NCBI GenBank assembly: GCA_937934465.1
Contig: CALGZO010000319.1
Location: 1 to 7,864 of the forward strand
Source of the DNA: an uncultured Fimbriimonadales bacterium
GTDB lineage: Bacteria; Armatimonadota; Fimbriimonadia; Fimbriimonadales; GBS-DC
DNA: 7,864 nucleotides
Reading direction: 5' to 3'
Positions 4,564 through 7,864 of this stretch are shown here, in pieces (positions within the stretch are counted from its first letter, which is position 1; each line of letters begins with the position of its first letter). Position numbers and translations under genes: made by a program. The notes beneath the pieces were generated by a model. The model was not told the origin of the DNA. It searched no databases and saw only the letters and a list, made by a program, of their open reading frames with translations.

Positions 4564-5495
4564 GCCGTCCACGCATCCTCTTTTTCGGTTCGGGCGCGTT
4601 CGCCGTGCCTGCGCTGGAGCGGCTGCACAGCGAGGGGTATCCCCTGCTGGCGGTGGTGAGCCAGCCGCCCAAGCCTGCAGGGCGTGGCATGCGCCTGCAC
4701 AGAACCCCCGTCCACGAGCGGGCAGAGTCGCTGGGGCTGACCGTGCTGACGCCTGCCCGCGCTCGCGACCCAGAGTTCATCGAGCAGGCGCGCGCCCTCG
4801 CGCCCGATTTGCTCGTGCTGGCGTCCTACGGCAAGATTCTGCCCCCAAGCCTGCTGGCGATTGCCCCGCTGGGTAACTGGAACCTGCACGCCTCGCTGCT
4901 GCCCAAGCATCGCGGCGCGTCGCCCATCCAGTACGCGATTTTGAACGGCGAGACCGAGACGGGCGTCACGCTGATGGAGATGGTCGCCGAGATGGACGCG
5001 GGCGACATCTACCTGCAGGCGCGGGAACCCATCCTGCCCGACGATGATTACGGAAGGTTGGAATCGCGCCTTGCGGAACGCGCCGCCGAGCTGTTGATGG
5101 AGGGGCTACAACGCCTGCAGGCGGGAACGCTCACGCGCACGCCCCAAGACCACGCCGCGGCGACCTACGCGCCGCTGATTACCAAAGAAGACGCTCACAT
5201 CCGCTGGGCAGAGCCTGCCGCGCGGTGTCGCAACCGAGTTCGCGCGTTCTCGCCCAAGCCGGGCGCGTATACCCTCTGGCGCGGCAAAGTGTTGAAGATT
5301 TGGAAGGCGGAGGCTGTGCCCGACGCCAGCGACGACGCGGGCACAATCCTCTCTGTAGACCCTGACAACTTTCTCGTAGCGTGTGGGCAGGGCGCGCTGC
5401 GCCTGCTGGAGGTTCAGCCCGAAAGTCGCCCGCGCATGGCAATCCGCGCCTTCGTGAACGGCTACCGCCCCCAAGTGGGGGAACGGATGGAGTGA
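4560..5495 (+). CDS. fmt: Methionyl-tRNA formyltransferase
   Basis: The enzyme transfers the formyl group from 10-formyl-tetrahydrofolate to initiator Met-tRNA. Counting from the proposed CTG start the protein has 311 residues, the normal length. The catalytic formyltransferase domain comes first: RILFFGSGAFAVPALE at the N-terminus, the catalytic Asn108 and His110 in NWNLHASLLPKHRGASPIQ, and the catalytic Asp146 in EMDAGDI. The tRNA-binding C-terminal domain follows from about residue 205. Homology begins at SRPRILFFG, immediately after the def stop. There is no ATG or GTG near that point. CTG at 4560 overlaps the def TGA (CTGA) and has GAGGAGGAG five bases upstream, so it is my choice. TTG at 4521 would add 13 residues outside the family and has no ribosome binding site. 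The SRAP gene follows three bases after the stop. Confidence 0.95.
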   Translation: MSRPRILFFGSGAFAVPALERLHSEGYPLLAVVSQPPKPAGRGMRLHRTPVHERAESLGLTVLTPARARDPEFIEQARALAPDLLVLASYGKILPPSLLAIAPLGNWNLHASLLPKHRGASPIQYAILNGETETGVTLMEMVAEMDAGDIYLQAREPILPDDDYGRLESRLAERAAELLMEGLQRLQAGTLTRTPQDHAAATYAPLITKEDAHIRWAEPAARCRNRVRAFSPKPGAYTLWRGKVLKIWKAEAVPDASDDAGTILSVDPDNFLVACGQGALRLLEVQPESRPRMAIRAFVNGYRPQVGERME

Positions 5496-5498
5496 GCG

Positions 5499-6197
5499 AT
5501 GTGTGGACGCTTTGCACTGTATGCCGACGGCGAGCAGCTGGCGTGGCGGTTCGGGACGCCCGTGCCGTTCCCTGTCGCGCCGCGCTACAACATCGCCCCC
5601 AGCCAGCCCGTGCTTGCCCTGCGCTCCCACCGCGACGCTAATACGCGCGAGTGGACGCACTTCGCGTGGGGGTTAGTGCCCCACTGGGCGCGCGACCCCA
5701 GCATCGGCAACCGCATGATTAACGCACGCGCTGAAACCCTGCGCGAGAAGCCCGCCTTTCGCAACGCCTACCGCTATCGGCGGTGCATCGTCCCCGTGAG
5801 CGGCTTCTACGAGTGGAAGCAGGTCGGACGCGCGAAACAGCCGTACTTCGTGCGCCCAGCCGACGACCTGCCGATAGGGCTTGCTGGCTTGTGGGATGTG
5901 TGGCACAGCCCTGACGGCGGCGCGCTGGAGACCTGCACGATTATCACCACCGACGCGAACGCCGTCATCCAGCCCCTGCACAATCGGATGGCGGTGGTGT
6001 TGCCGCCTGAGGCATATGAGCAGTGGCTGAACCCCGACACGCCGCTGGACGCGCTGGACGCCCTGCTCAAACCTGCGCCCGACTCGCTGCTTATCGCCTA
6101 TCCTGTCAGCCCGCGCGTGAACAGCCCTGCGAACGACGACCCCAGTTTAGTCGCGCCCCTTGCGTCGGACGATGAGGATGCGCTAAGACTGTTCTAA
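5499..6197 (+). CDS. SRAP-domain protein, YedK/HMCES type abasic-site protease family
   Basis: SRAP proteins bind abasic sites in single-stranded DNA and form a covalent thiazolidine link through their second residue, shielding the lesion during replication. Here the initiator Met is followed directly by Cys2, and the other active-site residues are in place: Asn75 in NARAET, Glu105 in SGFYEWK and His161 in PLHNRMAV. Further family marks are RYNIAPSQ and WGLVPHWA. At 232 residues the length is typical. Met removal, needed to expose Cys2, depends on deformylation, so its position behind def and fmt may be more than chance, although it may be simple operon packing. The ATG at 5499 is three bases after the fmt stop, with GGAG six bases upstream. 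The 3' end overlaps convergent larB by 15 bp. Confidence 0.93.
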   Translation: MCGRFALYADGEQLAWRFGTPVPFPVAPRYNIAPSQPVLALRSHRDANTREWTHFAWGLVPHWARDPSIGNRMINARAETLREKPAFRNAYRYRRCIVPVSGFYEWKQVGRAKQPYFVRPADDLPIGLAGLWDVWHSPDGGALETCTIITTDANAVIQPLHNRMAVVLPPEAYEQWLNPDTPLDALDALLKPAPDSLLIAYPVSPRVNSPANDDPSLVAPLASDDEDALRLF

Positions 6198-6944
6198 CCT
6201 CGTCTGCCCCACAATCAGTCCCAAGCAGTAGCCTGCGCCGAAGCCGTTATCGATGTTCACGACGCACACGCCGGGCGCGCAGGCGTTGAGCATCGTCAAG
6301 AGGGGCGCTAACCCGCCGAAGTGCGCCCCGTAGCCGACGCTGGTCGGCACGGCAATCACGGGGCAACGCACCAGCCCGCCCACCACGCTGGGCAGTGCGC
6401 CTTCCATCCCCGCGACGACGGCAATCGCCTGCGCGCCGTGCAGCAGGGGCAGGTGTTCCAGCAGGCGATGTAGCCCTGCCACCCCCACATCGTAGAGCGT
6501 ATGCACGCGCACGCCCATCATCTGCGCAGTGAGCGCCGCCTCCTCTGCGACGGGGATGTCCGCCGTGCCCGCCGCCACGACGACGCCGTAGGGCTGTTCG
6601 GGGGCTACAGGCGCGTCGCCGACCGTAATCGCGCGCGCGTGCGCGTGGTAGATTGCCTCTGGCAACACCGCCTGCACCGCCTTGTAGTGCGCCTCGCTCG
6701 CTCGCGTCGCCAAGACGCGCCCCCGCTGCGCCAAACGCGAGAGGATAGCAGCGACCTGCTCTGGCGTCTTGCCCTGACAGAACACCACCTCTGGAAACCC
6801 CTTGCGCAGCGCGCGGTGGTGGTCAAGGCGCGCGAACTCCAAGTTCTGATAGGGCAAGTCGCGCAGAGCGGTCAGCGCGTCGTCCACGCTGAGCGCGCCC
6901 TGCGCGACCGATTCCAACAGCGTCCGCAGGCGTTCAATCTCCAC
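6183..6944 (-). CDS. larB: LarB, pyridinium-3,5-biscarboxylic acid mononucleotide synthase
   Basis: LarB carboxylates and hydrolyses nicotinic acid adenine dinucleotide, the first step of nickel-pincer nucleotide cofactor synthesis for lactate racemase and related LarA-family enzymes. At 253 residues it matches the family. The N-terminal part carries LPYQNLEFARLDHHRALRKGFPEV. The C-terminal half is the PurE-like domain, with AAGTADIPVAEEA, YDVGVAGLHRLL, VVAGMEGALPSVVGGLV, VPTSVGYGA and VVNIDNGFGAG. Cys222 in LNACAPGV corresponds to the cysteine reported to form a covalent intermediate in LarB. The start is GTG at 6944, with GGAGG nine bases upstream. It overlaps the preceding SRPBCC gene by 11 bp, so it is the third gene of that operon. 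Partners LarA, LarC and LarE are not in this window. Confidence 0.92.
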   Translation of the reverse strand: MEIERLRTLLESVAQGALSVDDALTALRDLPYQNLEFARLDHHRALRKGFPEVVFCQGKTPEQVAAILSRLAQRGRVLATRASEAHYKAVQAVLPEAIYHAHARAITVGDAPVAPEQPYGVVVAAGTADIPVAEEAALTAQMMGVRVHTLYDVGVAGLHRLLEHLPLLHGAQAIAVVAGMEGALPSVVGGLVRCPVIAVPTSVGYGAHFGGLAPLLTMLNACAPGVCVVNIDNGFGAGYCLGLIVGQTRLEQS

Positions 6945-7395
6945 GCGCTATCGCCTCCGCGCGCGCCTTGACACCCTCCAGAATGCCCTTCAGGTTCTGC
7001 GTCACGAGGTGATGCACCACTTTCTGCACAATCGCGCCGAGCAGCGGCACGCGCAGCTCATAGTCCAGCACGCTTCGGAAGAGCGTTCCCTCAGGATGAG
7101 GCAGAAACTCCCACAGCCCCTCCATCTGGTCGTAGTCGCCCTTCGCTTGGCGGAATCGGCAGGTGTGGTTCGCGTCGTCCCAGAGGTCTTCCTCAGTCCA
7201 CTTCACTTGGAGTTTGAGTTGCGAGGCGTAGGCGACCCACTCAGTGAGCGTGCGTGCGCCGTTGTCGCTCGTTTCGAGGATGCGCACCGACTTCACATCG
7301 GGCATGAATTGCGGGAACGCCTCCACATCGCGGGCGACGGCGTAGACAGTCTCCAGCGGGGCGTGGATGACCACCTCCAACTCCACTCGCGCCAC
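6934..7395 (-). CDS. SRPBCC (Coq10/START-like) ligand-binding protein, second copy in operon
   Basis: This 153-residue protein has the single-domain helix-grip fold of the polyketide cyclase/Coq10/START family. The N-terminus VEVVI-type strand and APLETVYAVARDVEAFPQFMPDV helix region are diagnostic. They are followed by alternating strands (TLTEWVAYASQLKLQVKW, LFRSVLDYELRVP) and a long C-terminal helix (VVHHLVTQNLKGILEGVKAR) that closes a hydrophobic pocket. Members bind lipids, quinones or hydrophobic small molecules, and no ligand can be named from the sequence. The start is GTG at 7395, two bases after the stop of the upstream paralogue, with GGAGGG about six bases before it. It overlaps larB by 11 bp, so the three genes are almost certainly co-transcribed. 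Confidence 0.85.
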   Translation of the reverse strand: MARVELEVVIHAPLETVYAVARDVEAFPQFMPDVKSVRILETSDNGARTLTEWVAYASQLKLQVKWTEEDLWDDANHTCRFRQAKGDYDQMEGLWEFLPHPEGTLFRSVLDYELRVPLLGAIVQKVVHHLVTQNLKGILEGVKARAEAIARGD

Positions 7396-7397
7396 GA

Positions 7398-7829
7398 TTA
7401 GCCCTCCGCGCGTTGCTTGAAGCCGTTCAGCCAGTCCTGAATAATCGTGTTCACAGCGTTCTGCGCCATCCCTGCGAACATCGGGGGCACATTCGCCTCG
7501 TAGTCCAGCGTCGCGGCGAGTTGGCTACCTGCCTCACGGGGCGTCACGCGCCACTCGCCGCGCAACTTCACTATCGACTCGCCCTCCGGTTGCATACTGA
7601 CCGTGTGGTTGGCGGCGTCGACGGTATGGCGCGACTTCCACCGCACAGGCATGCCCACGCCAGGCGCAATCACTTCCCAGTCCAGCAGCGCGCCGCTCTC
7701 GGTGCGCTCCAGCACCTGCACCGCCTTCGTGTGGGGCAGAAACTCGGCAAACGATTCCGCCTGCTGCAACAGCGCAAATACCTTCTCGGCAGGCGCATTA
7801 ATATCGATGGATTTCTCGATTCTCGGCAT
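7398..7829 (-). CDS. SRPBCC (Coq10/START-like) ligand-binding protein, first copy in operon
   Basis: At 143 residues it is a paralogue of the next gene, with the same architecture: IEKSIDINAPAEKVFALLQQ at the N-terminus (the standard helix-grip opening), AESFAEFLPHTKAVQVLER, then strands including LLDWEVIAPGVGMPVRWKS and LAATLDYEANVPP, and a closing helix ending IIQDWLNGFKQRAEG. Identity to its neighbour appears modest, so the duplication is old. The ATG at 7829 follows an excellent Shine-Dalgarno (AGGAGGA, seven bases spacing) and a -10 box at 7858-7853, making this the first gene of the operon with the second SRPBCC gene and larB. The ligand and any link to nickel-pincer chemistry are unknown. 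Confidence 0.87.
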   Translation of the reverse strand: MPRIEKSIDINAPAEKVFALLQQAESFAEFLPHTKAVQVLERTESGALLDWEVIAPGVGMPVRWKSRHTVDAANHTVSMQPEGESIVKLRGEWRVTPREAGSQLAATLDYEANVPPMFAGMAQNAVNTIIQDWLNGFKQRAEG

Positions 7830-7852
7830 CGCTCAGTCCTCCTGATAGGCAA

Positions 7853-7858
7853 AGTATA
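7853..7858 (-). promoter_or_regulatory. Probable -10 box (TATACT) of the SRPBCC-larB operon
   Basis: The minus strand reads GGTATACTTTGCC and then a strong Shine-Dalgarno 10-16 bp further on. Transcription would start near 7846, leaving a leader of about 17 bases. The -35 region lies beyond the window. Confidence 0.5.
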
Positions 7859-7864
7859 CCGAAT

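Noticed and set aside
4470..4910. Long minus-strand frames opposite def and fmt
   Set aside because: They are typical mirror frames of GC-rich genes. The plus strand encodes complete, motif-bearing deformylase and formyltransferase.

Overview
The window joins two different kinds of DNA. Roughly the right half (about 3950-7864) is GC-rich, densely packed housekeeping sequence. The left half (about 1-3750) is visibly more AT-rich accessory sequence made of Rhs/YD-repeat fragments, candidate immunity genes and unrecognised membrane proteins. The gene content points to a bacterium, and the GC-rich coding style and this type of Rhs tail would fit a free-living, possibly thermophilic lineage such as Armatimonadota. 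That placement is only a guess, because no taxonomic marker was compared.

Left half, all on the minus strand and so read from right to left. It opens with three tightly overlapped small genes (3731-2675): a four-helix membrane protein, a basic 65-residue protein and a second four-helix membrane protein. Then comes an Rhs core-tail fragment with a short glycine-rich C-terminus (2653-2302), followed by a 207-residue candidate immunity gene (2300-1677). Next is a longer Rhs core-tail fragment ending in a pretoxin region and an HNH/Endo VII-like nuclease domain (1601-756), with its own 193-residue candidate immunity gene (772-191). A third core-tail fragment (180-1) runs off the window. The three core fragments share a 45-bp stretch that is identical in two copies. 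This is the layout of displaced toxin-immunity cassettes in Rhs loci, but no full-length rhs gene heads the array here. The candidate immunity genes have good ribosome binding sites. The toxin fragments do not: they lack credible starts, and one is preceded by an in-frame amber codon within core-like sequence.

The gap 3732-4020 separates the array from the divergent housekeeping block. It holds a 14-bp perfect palindrome and a consensus -10 box for the rightward genes.

Right half. A rightward operon encodes peptide deformylase (def), methionyl-tRNA formyltransferase (fmt) and an SRAP-domain protein of the YedK/HMCES type. def and fmt handle opposite ends of formyl-methionine metabolism; the SRAP protein protects abasic sites in single-stranded DNA. 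fmt appears to start at a CTG codon that overlaps the def stop. The SRAP gene converges on, and overlaps by 15 bp, a leftward operon of two SRPBCC (Coq10/START-like) genes followed by larB, a nickel-pincer cofactor biosynthesis gene. That leftward operon begins at a strong Shine-Dalgarno and -10 box at the right edge of the window.
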